Counted from the first letter of the stretch, positions 43,344 to 53,072 are shown. The stretch: 64,000 nucleotides of DNA from Paenibacillus sp. HWE-109 (GCF_022163125.1 NZ_CP091881.1:1426001-1490000), one strand, 5' to 3'. The notes: generated by a model not told the origin, from the letters alone. A program made the numbers and translations.

Positions 43344-44246
43344 GTGAAAACCAAGTGGAAAATTGAATTGTGGTGTTGGATATTCCTGGTTCCAACGTTA
43401 TTGCTTTTTGTCTTGTTTCAAGGCTGGCCGATTGCGGCCAGCTTGTACTATGCCACGTTGGATTGGTCGGGGTTAACATCCGATGCCACCTATGTCGGAC
43501 TTGATAACTTCGCTAATGTGGCGAAGGACCCCTACTTTTGGAACGCTTTTAAAAATAGTTTCAAATTTATGTTTGGTGTCGTGCCGCTTAATCTGATCAT
43601 TCCATTAATACTAGCTGTTATTTTGAATCGTCCCCGGCTAAAAGGAGCCAGCATATACCGGACCTTAATCTTCTTGCCCGTTGTTACAACGACATCGATT
43701 GTTGGTATTATTATGGTTTTCATATGGGGCAGCGATGGAGCAGTCAACGATGCGTTAATGAGAATAGGTTTGCTCAGCACCCCAATTAATTGGCTGGGAG
43801 ATGCCAAATGGTCAATGTTTACCGTGGTCCTCATTTCGGTGTGGAAAAATCTCGGTATTAATATGATTTATTGGCTTGCCGGACTTCAGGGGATTCCAAA
43901 GGATCTGTATGAAGCGGCTGAAGTGGATGGCGCAAGAGGGACTAAATTGTTCGTTCATATAACCGTACCTTTGCTTCTGCCTATAGGAGCCGTCATTTTA
44001 CTGCTAAATGTCGTCAATTCTCTGAAAGTATTCGATTTGATCAAAACGATGACCAACGGAGGCCCTTTCTTCGCAACGGATGTGGTGTCCACCTATATTT
44101 ATCGCTACGCCTTCTCCAGTGAAATGGGACTTCCGCAACTTGGGTATGCGTCTGCTGCCGGACTCTTCTTTGCAGTAACCATCAGTGCGCTCGCGATTAT
44201 CCAATCCGTGCTGAATAAACGAATTAAAGGTCGTGCCAAATTATGA
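43344..44246 (+). CDS. Sugar ABC transporter permease, MalF/UgpA type
   Basis: The 300-residue permease has six helices and the EAA loop LYEAAEVDGARGTKLFVHITVPLLLP. The start chosen is GTG at 43344, ten bases after GGGGAG (43328-43333). An in-frame ATG at 43326 overlaps the previous stop by one base but has no ribosome binding site. It is a partner of the next gene, whose start overlaps its stop by four bases. Confidence 0.85.
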   Translation: MKTKWKIELWCWIFLVPTLLLFVLFQGWPIAASLYYATLDWSGLTSDATYVGLDNFANVAKDPYFWNAFKNSFKFMFGVVPLNLIIPLILAVILNRPRLKGASIYRTLIFLPVVTTTSIVGIIMVFIWGSDGAVNDALMRIGLLSTPINWLGDAKWSMFTVVLISVWKNLGINMIYWLAGLQGIPKDLYEAAEVDGARGTKLFVHITVPLLLPIGAVILLLNVVNSLKVFDLIKTMTNGGPFFATDVVSTYIYRYAFSSEMGLPQLGYASAAGLFFAVTISALAIIQSVLNKRIKGRAKL

Positions 44247-45067
44247 AAATCCTCAGATTATCATTGTTCCACGTCGTCATGACCGCCTTTTGCATCGTTT
44301 GGATTTATCCGTTCTTATGGATGGTTTCCGCTTCCTTCAAGACGCAGAGTGAATTTTTCAGCAATGGACTGCGGTTGATTCCTAACAGCTTCCAGCTGGG
44401 GAATTTGGTCAGAGCGTGGAATGAAGCCAATTTTGAACGATATTTTATCAATAGTGTGGTTATTTCCGTCAGTACGATCCTCATCGTACTACTGGCAACG
44501 GCAACATGCGGATATGTGCTTGGCAGATATGTATTTAAAGGGAAGAAGCTGGTCTTGGGGGTTCTCGTCGCCAGTATGTTTGTACCGATGGAATTTGCGA
44601 TTATTCCGATTTATGATCTGATCAAACATTTGGGACTAATGAACAACTTGTTAGGTGTTATTTTGGCAGAAGCTGGAGGAGCGCATATCATTTTTATTTT
44701 GCTCTTTTCAACTTTTTTCGGCCAGATTCCCAAGGAGCTGGAGGAAGCCTCCATTATGGACGGCTGTGGATTTTTCCGCACCTTTTTCACCATTATGCTG
44801 CCGTTATCGAAGCCAATCGTCGGCAGTGTGACAATCATGCAGTTCATCTGGTCTTGGAACTCTTTTATGATCCCGTTAATTTTAACACTCAGTTCGCCTA
44901 ATCTGCGGCCTCTTGCCGTTGGCTTGTATGCGCTGCGGGGTGAAAATGTCGTGGATTGGACGGGGATTGCCGCCGGCGGCACGATCGCGATACTTCCGAT
45001 CATTGTGATTTTCCTGTTCTTGCAGCGCTACTTTGTGGATGGGATTGCCGGGGCTGTGAAGGGTTAA
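44243..45067 (+). CDS. Sugar ABC transporter permease, MalG/UgpE type
   Basis: The 274-residue permease has six helices, the N-terminal WIYPFLWMVSASFKTQSEF segment and the EAA loop ELEEASIMDGCGFFRTFFTIMLPLSKP, ending GIAGAVKG. It is translationally coupled to the permease before it (ATGA). A stretch of about 90 bases with short CAACTAC-like repeats separates it from the sulfatase gene. Confidence 0.88.
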   Translation: MKILRLSLFHVVMTAFCIVWIYPFLWMVSASFKTQSEFFSNGLRLIPNSFQLGNLVRAWNEANFERYFINSVVISVSTILIVLLATATCGYVLGRYVFKGKKLVLGVLVASMFVPMEFAIIPIYDLIKHLGLMNNLLGVILAEAGGAHIIFILLFSTFFGQIPKELEEASIMDGCGFFRTFFTIMLPLSKPIVGSVTIMQFIWSWNSFMIPLILTLSSPNLRPLAVGLYALRGENVVDWTGIAAGGTIAILPIIVIFLFLQRYFVDGIAGAVKG

Positions 45068-45156
45068 CGACAGATGATGCACAAACTATAGCTGCAAGTG
45101 CAAGTGCAACTACAACTACCGACTATAAAATACATCGAAGGCAGGTTACAAGAACT

Positions 45157-46569
45157 ATGAGAATCCTTTATTTGGATTTAGATTCCTTGCGTCCTGATCA
45201 TCTCGGCTGCTATGGTTATCAGCGTGCGACATCCCCCAACATTGATCGTATCGCAGAAGAGAGCGTACGATTCAACAACTATTACTGCTCCGACGCGCCA
45301 TGTATGCCATCCAGATCGGCATTAATGTCGGGCAGATTTGGGATTCACACCGGCGTAGTTGGACATGGTGGGACAGCAGCGGATATGAGGCGTGAAGGGA
45401 TGGAGCGCGGTTTCAGCGATCGCTTGGCGACGGAAAGCCTTCCAGGCGTATTGCGCAAGATGGGCATGAAGACGGCATCGATCAGCACATTCTCGGAAAG
45501 ACATTCCGTATGGACCTTTAACGCGGGATTTAATGAAGTATTGAATGTTGGGGGCAGAGGCGGAGAATCTGCTGAACAAGTTTTGCCCGTAGCGCTCAAA
45601 TGGTTAGAAGATAACGCGAAGGCAGATGATTGGTTCTTGCATCTGAATTTCTGGGACCCGCATACGCCTTACAGAACGCCGGAGCACTTCGGTAACCCCT
45701 TCTCGGATCAGCCGATGCCAGCTTGGATTACGGAGGAAGTTTTCCAGCAGCACAAGCTCAAAAAAGGGCAGCACAGTATTGAAGATATGAATAAGCTTGC
45801 CCAATCGCATTACTACAGACATCCGCGGCATAGCGAAATGATTAAGGAACATAATGATTTGAGAGTCATTATTGATAATTATGATGCTGCCATTCGTTAT
45901 ATGGATGAGCATATCGGACAAGTGATTCAGACACTTGAAAGGCTTGGTGTTCTCGAGGATACAGCGATTATTGTCAGTGCTGACCATGGAGAAAACATGG
46001 GGGAATTAGGTATTTATTCCGAACACGGCACAGCCGATCAAGGGACCTGCCGGATTCCGATGATCATCCGTTGGCCAGGCGGTCTGCAAGGAAGCGTAGA
46101 CGATGGGCTTCACTATCAATTGGACCTCGCTCCTACGCTGGCAAGCTTGCTTGATGCGTCTAAGCCGGATTCATGGGATGGGTTGAGCTATGCCGATAGT
46201 ATTACAAAAGGCACAGATACGGGCAGGCCGTACTTGGTCGTATCCCAGTGCGCGCATGTTTGCCAGCGAAGTGTCAGATTTGAGAACTGGCTGTACATCC
46301 GAACCTATCATGACGGACACCATGGATTTCCCAAAGAGATGTTGTTTGATTTGGTTAATGATCCTTACGAGCAGTACAATCTTGCTGAACAAAGAAGCGA
46401 TGTCTGCCTGAAAGCGATCTACTTGCTAAATGAATGGCATGATGACATGATGCTGTCCATGAAAGAGGATACGGACCCGCTGTGGACCGTAATGAAAGAG
46501 GGCGGCCCTTACCACGCCAAGGAATATGTAGCTGAAACAAGCAAAAACTCGCTCCACACGAAGCGATAA
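45157..46569 (+). CDS. Cys-type sulfatase
   Basis: The 470-residue enzyme belongs to the type I sulfatase (alkaline phosphatase) superfamily. LDLDSLRPDHLGCYG at the N-terminus gives metal ligands, CMPSR with Cys49 is the C-x-P-x-R site turned into formylglycine, and SADHGENMGE (about 270) supplies the other metal ligands. No signal peptide is present, so it desulfates imported sugars in the cytoplasm. The frame is open far upstream (to 44956) within the permease gene, but only MRILYLDLD at 45157 matches sulfatase N-termini; its ribosome binding site is weak. Activity would need a formylglycine-generating enzyme, not found in this window. Ligands might be glycosaminoglycans or sulfated plant or algal glycans. 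Confidence 0.9.
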   Translation: MRILYLDLDSLRPDHLGCYGYQRATSPNIDRIAEESVRFNNYYCSDAPCMPSRSALMSGRFGIHTGVVGHGGTAADMRREGMERGFSDRLATESLPGVLRKMGMKTASISTFSERHSVWTFNAGFNEVLNVGGRGGESAEQVLPVALKWLEDNAKADDWFLHLNFWDPHTPYRTPEHFGNPFSDQPMPAWITEEVFQQHKLKKGQHSIEDMNKLAQSHYYRHPRHSEMIKEHNDLRVIIDNYDAAIRYMDEHIGQVIQTLERLGVLEDTAIIVSADHGENMGELGIYSEHGTADQGTCRIPMIIRWPGGLQGSVDDGLHYQLDLAPTLASLLDASKPDSWDGLSYADSITKGTDTGRPYLVVSQCAHVCQRSVRFENWLYIRTYHDGHHGFPKEMLFDLVNDPYEQYNLAEQRSDVCLKAIYLLNEWHDDMMLSMKEDTDPLWTVMKEGGPYHAKEYVAETSKNSLHTKR

Positions 46570-46642
46570 GAGTCTCTAAAAGCTCCTATTTGTGTGAAAA
46601 GTGGCCGTTTTATACCAATAGAAGTCGCTGGAGACTCTTATC
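46565..46642. repeat. 12-bp perfect inverted repeat overlapping the sulfatase stop
   Basis: GATAAGAGTCTC (46565-46576) and GAGACTCTTATC (46631-46642) are exact complements, 54 bases apart. The left arm includes the TAA stop. It may be a long-loop terminator or the ends of a small inserted element; no T run follows. Confidence 0.6.
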
Positions 46643-46904
46643 AGAAGGCTGTATGGTTTTGTTCGGGACGGCATTTACGGCAACCATCCGGCTTCAGAGT
46701 CAAATGATGTCCACAAGCTTATATCCAATCCGCTGCTGGCAGCTCCGGGAACGGGGACGCGGACAGCACTTGAAGGATATAACTTGCAGAACCCCTTCAC
46801 CGGCCATCGACAGCCTCGCGGCTGTCAAAGGCAAGCTTCGACGATGCTTTGGTCACCCGGTAAGTGATTGGCTTCGATTTTGGTCCGCCTCCAGGGTAAG
46901 CCGC

Positions 46905-47151
46905 GTCAAAAATGGCGTCCCCCGCAGACTTCTTTGCTGCGGAGGTTTCCGGTCTCAATGGGCATCTAACGAATTGTATGATGCTTATCGACGTGAAAAA
47001 TAGCTACTTTGGTGAATTAATGAACTGGATTGACGTTATCGAGCAGATTTTAGGTGGAAAGGTGGTCGTTTGCTAGTAATAGGGCTTCTGGGAAATAGAG
47101 GGTATTGAGTTCGTAAGGGGTCTTGGGCTTGTCCCAAGATTCATTGACTTG
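46905..47151. repeat. Dispersed intergenic repeat, copy B
   Basis: It aligns with 10285-10560 in the same orientation, sharing CCGCAGACTTCTT, GCTACTTTGGTGA, ATCGAGCAGA, TTAGGTGGAAAGGTG and ATTGA.TTCGTAAGG. It lacks about 37 bases present in copy A. No terminal inverted repeats or target duplications are obvious. Confidence 0.8.
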
Positions 47152-47153
47152 AG

Positions 47154-47190
47154 GAGGGTGTCCCATGAGCTTATGGGACACCCTCTTTTC
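47154..47190 (+). terminator. Strong hairpin terminator downstream of copy B
   Basis: GAGGGTGTCCCAT and ATGGGACACCCTC pair perfectly around GAGCTT and are followed by TTTTCTT. It lies nearly 600 bases after the sulfatase, at the edge of the dispersed repeat, and shields the GH78 gene. Confidence 0.85.
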
Positions 47191-47348
47191 TTGAAGAAAC
47201 TCAGTTCTGATTGGGGCTCAAAAAATTACAAATTGACTTTTGGGACAGCCCTCATCATGACCATGTTTTTTCTTTTAAAAACATAATTATGTACATGGCA
47301 CTATAAAGGAAGCGCTCCTATACTAAAATCATCAGGGCTACTAAAGTG

Positions 47349-47377
47349 TTGACTTTGACTGCTGGAACTCATATGGT
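47349..47377 (+). promoter_or_regulatory. Possible promoter of the GH78 gene
   Basis: TTGACT (47349-47354) and TATGGT (47372-47377) have a 17-base spacer. The leader would be about 83 bases. Confidence 0.35.
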
Positions 47378-47466
47378 GGAACTTGAAGCTGTACGAAAGA
47401 TGGCGTGCTTTGGCTTTGATCGCGCTACTACACATATTCGATTTCAACTTTAGGGGAGAGATAAGA

Positions 47467-49662
47467 ATGTCTAAGCATTGGGAAGCAAATTGGATAATGG
47501 ATAACCCGTTTCGTTCGATGGAACCATTGGATTTATTTCATAAAGAAATGGATGCAGCCGAATCAGAGATCCATCGTGAGGACTTGCAGCATCATCATTG
47601 GCTAGTGAGGAGCACATTTCATCTGGAGTCTATTGATCTTGAAAGCGTTCCCCTATATATAAACATCACAGCAGACGATTATTACAAACTGTATTTAAAT
47701 GGTCATTTTGTTGGTCAAGGCCCGGCTCAAAATGATGCAGGCCATTACTACTATAATCGGATCGAAGTTAGTCCCTTTCTCCAAGCTGGGAATAATGTCA
47801 TCGCTGTCCACGTGTATTACCAAGGGCTGGTTAACCGGGCATATAACAGTGGCGATTACAGGCAGGGACTTATCGCAGAACTGACGTCGGGGGAGCGTGT
47901 TCTCGTGAAAACCGATGAGACTTGGCGAGCCAAACGGGCAGAAGGTTTCCAGCAAGGGGAGACTTTTGGCTATTTGACGCAATTTGCCGAGCATATTGAT
48001 GCCAGAAAGTCGGAAAAAGGCTGGAAGGATCTTTCCTTTGATGATTCTGCTTGGCTTCCCGTCCAGACGAACAATCAAGTGGACTATACGCTTGTAGAGC
48101 AGCCGACACCCGTATTATCGGTATATGAGAAGCAGCCGCATAGCGTAGTAAGAAGGGCTCCCGGTCATTACTGGATTGATTTTGGCGAGGAAATCACTGG
48201 CCAGTTTACCATGGAGGCGGAAGGGGAAGCAGGGGCAGTAATCGAAATCCGCTGCGGTGAAGAACTGGAAGAGGATGGACAAGCGGTCAGATTTAACATG
48301 CGCTGCAACTGTACTTATCAAGATCGTTGGACGCTGTCCGGGGATAACGATAAATTGGACCTATACGATTACAAAGGCTTTCGATATGTGGAAGTGTTCG
48401 GTCCTGAACAAGCGATTCGTCCGGATTCGTTTCAAGCGATTGTCAGACATTATCCTTTGGATGAAGAAAGCTGCCGCTTTCAAAGCTCGGATGAACGGAT
48501 GAACGGTATTTTTCAAATCTGTAAAAACGGTGTCAAATATGGTTCGCAAGAAAACTTTGTTGACTGTCCGACCCGGGAAAAAGGACAATATTTGGGCGAT
48601 AATACGGTAATCGGGCATGCTCACATGCTCCTCAGCGGCGATCTCCGATTGTATAGGAAGGCAATTGAGCAATTTGCTCTAAGTTCCTCTACGTGTCCTG
48701 GTCTTATGTCAGTAGTTCCAGGGAACTTTATGCAGGAGATTGCTGACTTTTCACTACAATGGCCGCTGCAGCTGCTGGAATATTATCGATATAGCGGGGA
48801 TCTGATCTTTTTGCGGGAGATGTATCCCTATGCGGAGGAATTGCTTCGTCATTTTCAAGCCTATGATCGAGGCGATGGATTGTTGCATGAAATCACCGAT
48901 AAATGGAATTTGGTTGATTGGCCGAAGGAATTGCGCGATGAATACGATTTTGAGCTAGCGAAGCCGATAGGTCCTGGCTGCCATAACGTGGTTAATGCGT
49001 TTTATCTTGGCTGTACGCAGGCAGTAAATGAAGTGCGTGATTTGCTTGGGATTTCTTACGTGGATGATCTTCCACGGTTAAAAAAACGCTTCATCGAGGT
49101 TTTCTATGATCCGACCGATCGCTTATTTGCTGATGCGGAGGGAAGCAGACATCATGCGCTGCATGCGAATGTGCTGCCATTGCTTTTTAATCTGGCTCCG
49201 GAGGAGTCCGTTCCATTTATCGTAGATCAAATTCGCAAGAAAAGATTCTCATGCGGCGTGTACTTTTCCTATTTTGTCCTAAAAGCTTTGGCCAGGGTTG
49301 GGGAACATTCGTTGCTATATGAGCTTATGAGCTCCGATGAAGAACATTCATGGGGAAATATGCTCAAAGAAGGCGCTACGACTTGCTTTGAGGCCTGGGG
49401 GAAAGATCAAAAGTGGAATACAAGTCTTTGTCACCCTTGGGCAAGTGCTCCGGTACCTTTGTTGATTGAGGAAATCATTGGATTGAAACCATCCGAACCG
49501 GGGTGGAGTGAAATCTCATTTTCACCCAAAATTCCAGCACAATGGGAGCATTTTGAACTGCAAGTTCGCGTCCCTTCTGGATTAATTCGCCTTGCTTACA
49601 ACCAGGGACAGTGGGCCCAGGAATTTCCGCAACAAGTTCGCGTAATCCGACAGGGATCATAA
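47467..49662 (+). CDS. GH78-like alpha-L-rhamnosidase
   Basis: The 731-residue protein has the GH78 order: an N-terminal beta domain with sugar-binding fold (YINITADDYYKLYLNGHFVGQGPAQ), a second beta domain (GEEITGQFTMEAEGEAGAVIEI, YKGFRYVEVFG), the (alpha/alpha)6 catalytic barrel opening with ENFVDCPTREKGQYLGD, and a C-terminal beta domain after EAWGKDQKWNTSLCHPWASAPV. The DCPTREKGQYLGD stretch replaces the more usual DCPQRDERLGWTGD, so specificity may differ. No signal peptide is present. AGGGGAGAG places the start at 47467; the frame is open to 47383. It is 30 bases before a membrane AraC regulator and with it starts an lpl-type sugar locus. Confidence 0.87.
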   Translation: MSKHWEANWIMDNPFRSMEPLDLFHKEMDAAESEIHREDLQHHHWLVRSTFHLESIDLESVPLYINITADDYYKLYLNGHFVGQGPAQNDAGHYYYNRIEVSPFLQAGNNVIAVHVYYQGLVNRAYNSGDYRQGLIAELTSGERVLVKTDETWRAKRAEGFQQGETFGYLTQFAEHIDARKSEKGWKDLSFDDSAWLPVQTNNQVDYTLVEQPTPVLSVYEKQPHSVVRRAPGHYWIDFGEEITGQFTMEAEGEAGAVIEIRCGEELEEDGQAVRFNMRCNCTYQDRWTLSGDNDKLDLYDYKGFRYVEVFGPEQAIRPDSFQAIVRHYPLDEESCRFQSSDERMNGIFQICKNGVKYGSQENFVDCPTREKGQYLGDNTVIGHAHMLLSGDLRLYRKAIEQFALSSSTCPGLMSVVPGNFMQEIADFSLQWPLQLLEYYRYSGDLIFLREMYPYAEELLRHFQAYDRGDGLLHEITDKWNLVDWPKELRDEYDFELAKPIGPGCHNVVNAFYLGCTQAVNEVRDLLGISYVDDLPRLKKRFIEVFYDPTDRLFADAEGSRHHALHANVLPLLFNLAPEESVPFIVDQIRKKRFSCGVYFSYFVLKALARVGEHSLLYELMSSDEEHSWGNMLKEGATTCFEAWGKDQKWNTSLCHPWASAPVPLLIEEIIGLKPSEPGWSEISFSPKIPAQWEHFELQVRVPSGLIRLAYNQGQWAQEFPQQVRVIRQGS

Positions 49663-49692
49663 ACGGAAATTTGAAAAAAAGGAGAGTACACG

Positions 49693-51945
49693 ATGAGAAA
49701 GAATTTCTCGTTGAACAAGACATGGTTTCGCCGTCTCCTGTTTTCGTATGTTACGATTTTCCTTTTAATTGTGCCTCTCCTCATGATTATCCTGTTGATG
49801 GCATTCAGTGAATTATCACGAAAAACCGCAGTTGAATCGAATGAGATATTCACCAAGCAATTGCTGCAATCCATTGATAATCAAATGAAACTGATCGATA
49901 ACACGATCACGAATGAGATCGCCAGCGATGATGATATGCTATCTGCTTTTTTTAATCCTGCTTTACGCGACGACCGCTATTATTCAGGCTATTTGTCTTC
50001 CTTGAAAGTGAAAAGTCTTATGGCAACGATGCCTCTCATTGATTCAATCTATTTATACAGGCTATCGGACAATACGGTGCAGACCCCCTATTCCGTCTCC
50101 AAGTTGGCTGTCTTTAACGATAAACAACTTATTGTGGAAGCTTTGCAGGCATCTGGGCTAAATCAGCATCAATGGACCAATGTGCGGAAAGGCTACACGG
50201 AGCAAGGCGAACCGTCCGAAGTCGTCTCTTTAGTGCGATATGTCCCGTTGAATTCCGGTAATGACGGTCTGATTGTTGTCAATGTGCAGCTTCAAGCAAT
50301 TGCTCATTTTGTTCAAACACTGACGACGCAAAAGTCCAATCATCTTAGTCTTTCCGACCGCGAGGGTACGCCTATTTATGGTGATGTTCAGGGCAACGAT
50401 GCTCTAATGATGGAGATGCACTCCGATTATTCCGGATGGGCAATAAAGAGCAGTGTAGCGAACGGCAATTTGTTTCGTCTTGTTTCTGCGATATCGAAGT
50501 ATTGGATATTGGTTTGCGCGATTTTCTTTAGTATAGGTGTGGTATGGATTGTTGTAGTTACCAGAAGAAATTATAAGCCTGTAGAAACGATCATCCAGCG
50601 AATTCAATTATTTTCCCAGCAAAAGAGTGCCGAACTATTCAGAAAAGGCAATCAAGATGAATTTAAGTTCATCGATACCGCTTTGGTGAATTTGATGGAG
50701 CAGTCAAATGCCTATCAGAAGCAGCATGAGGAAGATTTAATTTTTAAGCGAAAACATTTCTTTTTCGAGTGGATGGACGGGAATCGTCCTTTGCAGTACG
50801 AAGAGTGGCATCAGGAGATGGAGAGCCTCAGAATGCCTAGCGATTTTGTCTCATTATGTGTTAGTGTGCTCGAAATTAATAAACACAGTACATTCACCAG
50901 TCTTTATTCCGAACATGATCAAAATTTGCTTAAATTTGTTTTGTCCAGTGTAGTAAAGGAAATTGCCATTGGCCGAAATGTGACCATATGGAGCGAGTGG
51001 ACGTCCAAGGACCAATTGACGATTCTGCACCAAGTCCATTCGCCGGAAATCGAGCCCGAGCAGATCGCGAGTGATATGGCAAATGACATGATGCAGTGGG
51101 TGCAAACCTACCTTGATTTTAATATTACTATGGGGATAGGTTCAGGCGTCGATCGCATAGAACTTGTCCATTACGCCTACGCCGAAGCCTTGGAAGCACT
51201 TGAATACAAACCTTCACTAGGTGAGGATCGTGTGATCTGTTATTGGCAGATTAAGCCAGATGGGAAGCAGCAGTCACTCGATCTGCTTGAATATATCCCC
51301 GCGATTGCTTTTTCATTACGAACAGGTGAAGACGATTGGCAGAACAGTTTTGCCCAACTGTTTGATGGCATTCGAAGGGGGCTGTATGCCCGTAAGGAAT
51401 TAGACAATCTAATGAGCTACATGATTTTTTTTATCGATAAGGAGTTTAAAGACTTACCCACAGATGTGCAAAAAATATGGACAAACGGGGTCAAGGATAA
51501 ACTGCAAAAAGCAGTAGACGACTGGGAAACCGTGGACGAACTACAGTTTATGTTGAGAAATGTTCTTACTGAAACATCCGAAGCAATCGCGGCGTTGCGT
51601 GAGATGAGCAGCCATTATATTCTTATCCGCAAAATTAAAGGGTATATGGAGGAGCACTATCACAATCCGGATTTATCATTGCTTCATTTAAGCGAAGTGT
51701 TCCACGTACATATGAAAAGCATTAGCCGTACGTTTAAAGAAGAAATAGGGGAGAATTTTATTGATTATTTGACGAGAATTCGGACGGAACACGCGAAGGA
51801 GCTATTGGTTCATACCGAGCATTCCATACAAGAGATTACGATCAGAATCGGATATCTGCATCCGAACACATTTATTCGATCATTCAAAAAGTTGGTCGGT
51901 CAAACCCCAGGAGATTTTCGGAAGACTGCGCAAGTGAAATCATAA
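49693..51945 (+). CDS. Membrane-bound sensor with AraC output domain
   Basis: The 750-residue protein fuses an extracellular sensor to a DNA-binding domain. A helix at about 15-40, a Cache-like extracellular region to about 260 and a second helix (ILVCAIFFSIGVVWIVVV, about 270-290) are followed by a cytoplasmic part and an AraC domain at about 650-745 (VHMKSISRTFKEEIGENFIDYL, IGYLHPNTFIRSFKKLVGQTPGDF). There is no kinase or receiver domain, so it is a one-component counterpart of YesM/YesN. GGAGAG precedes the ATG. It lies between the GH78 gene and the LplB/LplC/LplA-type importer and presumably controls them from the membrane in response to an external sugar. Confidence 0.88.
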   Translation: MRKNFSLNKTWFRRLLFSYVTIFLLIVPLLMIILLMAFSELSRKTAVESNEIFTKQLLQSIDNQMKLIDNTITNEIASDDDMLSAFFNPALRDDRYYSGYLSSLKVKSLMATMPLIDSIYLYRLSDNTVQTPYSVSKLAVFNDKQLIVEALQASGLNQHQWTNVRKGYTEQGEPSEVVSLVRYVPLNSGNDGLIVVNVQLQAIAHFVQTLTTQKSNHLSLSDREGTPIYGDVQGNDALMMEMHSDYSGWAIKSSVANGNLFRLVSAISKYWILVCAIFFSIGVVWIVVVTRRNYKPVETIIQRIQLFSQQKSAELFRKGNQDEFKFIDTALVNLMEQSNAYQKQHEEDLIFKRKHFFFEWMDGNRPLQYEEWHQEMESLRMPSDFVSLCVSVLEINKHSTFTSLYSEHDQNLLKFVLSSVVKEIAIGRNVTIWSEWTSKDQLTILHQVHSPEIEPEQIASDMANDMMQWVQTYLDFNITMGIGSGVDRIELVHYAYAEALEALEYKPSLGEDRVICYWQIKPDGKQQSLDLLEYIPAIAFSLRTGEDDWQNSFAQLFDGIRRGLYARKELDNLMSYMIFFIDKEFKDLPTDVQKIWTNGVKDKLQKAVDDWETVDELQFMLRNVLTETSEAIAALREMSSHYILIRKIKGYMEEHYHNPDLSLLHLSEVFHVHMKSISRTFKEEIGENFIDYLTRIRTEHAKELLVHTEHSIQEITIRIGYLHPNTFIRSFKKLVGQTPGDFRKTAQVKS

Positions 51946-52151
51946 AGTTGAACTTTGTTGATGGGTGTTTTTTTGTTGATGAACAGGATTGGGAAGGCCA
52001 TAGAATCGGATTCACTGGTAAAAAAGCCAGAGATGACGGTTCTTTTTTTATTTGAGAATTTTGTTGATTGAGGGAAAATGAACGATTGTTTCGAATCGCT
52101 TTTCAGTTGTACAGTTGGTTCGCAGGCTACTACAAAGAAAGAGGGAACGAT

Positions 52152-53072
52152 ATGAAAGCTATAGACCGAAGGGGAATCGACACGAAAAGATTAAGGGAGA
52201 ATATACCACTGCTCCTGATGTTCATACCCGTTATTTTATTTTATTTCATTTTCAAATACGCGCCAATGGCTGGACTGATCATTGCTTTTAAGGATTATAA
52301 TTTTTTTGATGGGGTCTTTCACAGTCCTTGGGTAGGCTTTGATAATTTTCAAAAGCTGTTCAATAACGCAAATTCGTTGAAAATTATTCGAAACACACTT
52401 CTTCTTAGCAGTCTAAATATATTCGTAGGATTTCCGTTTCCGATCCTATTAGCTATTCTTTTGAATGAAGTGAGAAAAATGTGGTTTAAGAAGATCGTGC
52501 AGACGCTCGTATATCTTCCTTATTTTTATTCGTGGATTATTGTTGGCGGGATTGTCTTCAGCATTTTTGGAATTGAAGGAAGCTGGTTAAGTCATTGGAT
52601 GAGTCTTCTTAAGCTTGAACCATTTCCCTTCTTATACAATATCAAATCATGGATTACGATCTTTGTTGGTGCAGGTATATGGAAAGATATGGGTTTCAAT
52701 GCAATCATCTATATGGCGGCAATGACGACGATCGATCCGTCGCTTTACGAATCCGCAAGTATGGATGGAGCTAATAAGTGGAAACAGATTATTCATATAA
52801 CGATTCCCGGAATTGCCCCGACGATCATTTTGCTCTTTATTCTTTCAATGGGACGTGTGATGGAAGTCGGATTTGATCCTATTTACGTCTTGCAAAATGC
52901 TGCGGTGAACGATGTTTCGGATGTCATCAGCACGTATATTTATCGCGTTGGACTGCAAGGCGCGCAATTCAGCTTAACTACCGCAATGGGAATGTTTGAA
53001 TCAGTCATTGCTTTAATTCTATTGCTCTCTGTCAACTGGATTGCACGTCGCTTTCAGAAGGGTCTATTTTAG
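52152..53072 (+). CDS. LplB-type sugar ABC permease
   Basis: The protein has 306 residues from this ATG, which follows AGAGGGAA; the frame is open back to 52068 without support. It has six helices, the family opening LLLMFIPVILFYFIFKYAPMAGLIIAFKDYN and the EAA loop LYESASMDGANKWKQIIHITIPGI. LplB/YtcP-type permeases import oligosaccharides, often acidic or plant-derived, with an LplA-type binding protein. Its partners are encoded at 53088 and 54088; no ATPase gene is present. Confidence 0.88.
   Translation: MKAIDRRGIDTKRLRENIPLLLMFIPVILFYFIFKYAPMAGLIIAFKDYNFFDGVFHSPWVGFDNFQKLFNNANSLKIIRNTLLLSSLNIFVGFPFPILLAILLNEVRKMWFKKIVQTLVYLPYFYSWIIVGGIVFSIFGIEGSWLSHWMSLLKLEPFPFLYNIKSWITIFVGAGIWKDMGFNAIIYMAAMTTIDPSLYESASMDGANKWKQIIHITIPGIAPTIILLFILSMGRVMEVGFDPIYVLQNAAVNDVSDVISTYIYRVGLQGAQFSLTTAMGMFESVIALILLLSVNWIARRFQKGLF

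Larger units (their letters stand above)
46570..47466. other. Long non-coding region between the sulfatase and GH78 genes
   Basis: No gene is supported in these 897 bases. They hold the inverted repeat at the sulfatase end, copy B of the dispersed repeat of about 250 bp, a strong hairpin (47154-47190), the palindrome ACATAATTATGT (47281-47292) and a possible promoter TTGACT..TATGGT (47349-47377) for the GH78 gene. Confidence 0.7.

Noticed and set aside
44956..45156. Upstream extension of the sulfatase frame
   Set aside because: It overlaps the permease gene in another frame and encodes a Cys/Arg-rich stretch unlike any sulfatase N-terminus; the family begins at 45157.
46590..47003. Open frame of 137 codons in the region after the sulfatase
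   Set aside because: It runs into the dispersed repeat; the second copy at 10285 has single-base indels that break this frame, there is no ribosome binding site, and the product has no recognisable fold.
47308..47319. Possible cre catabolite-repression site (GGAAGCGCTCCT)
   Set aside because: It is only partly palindromic and differs from the cre consensus at several places; it cannot be told from chance here.
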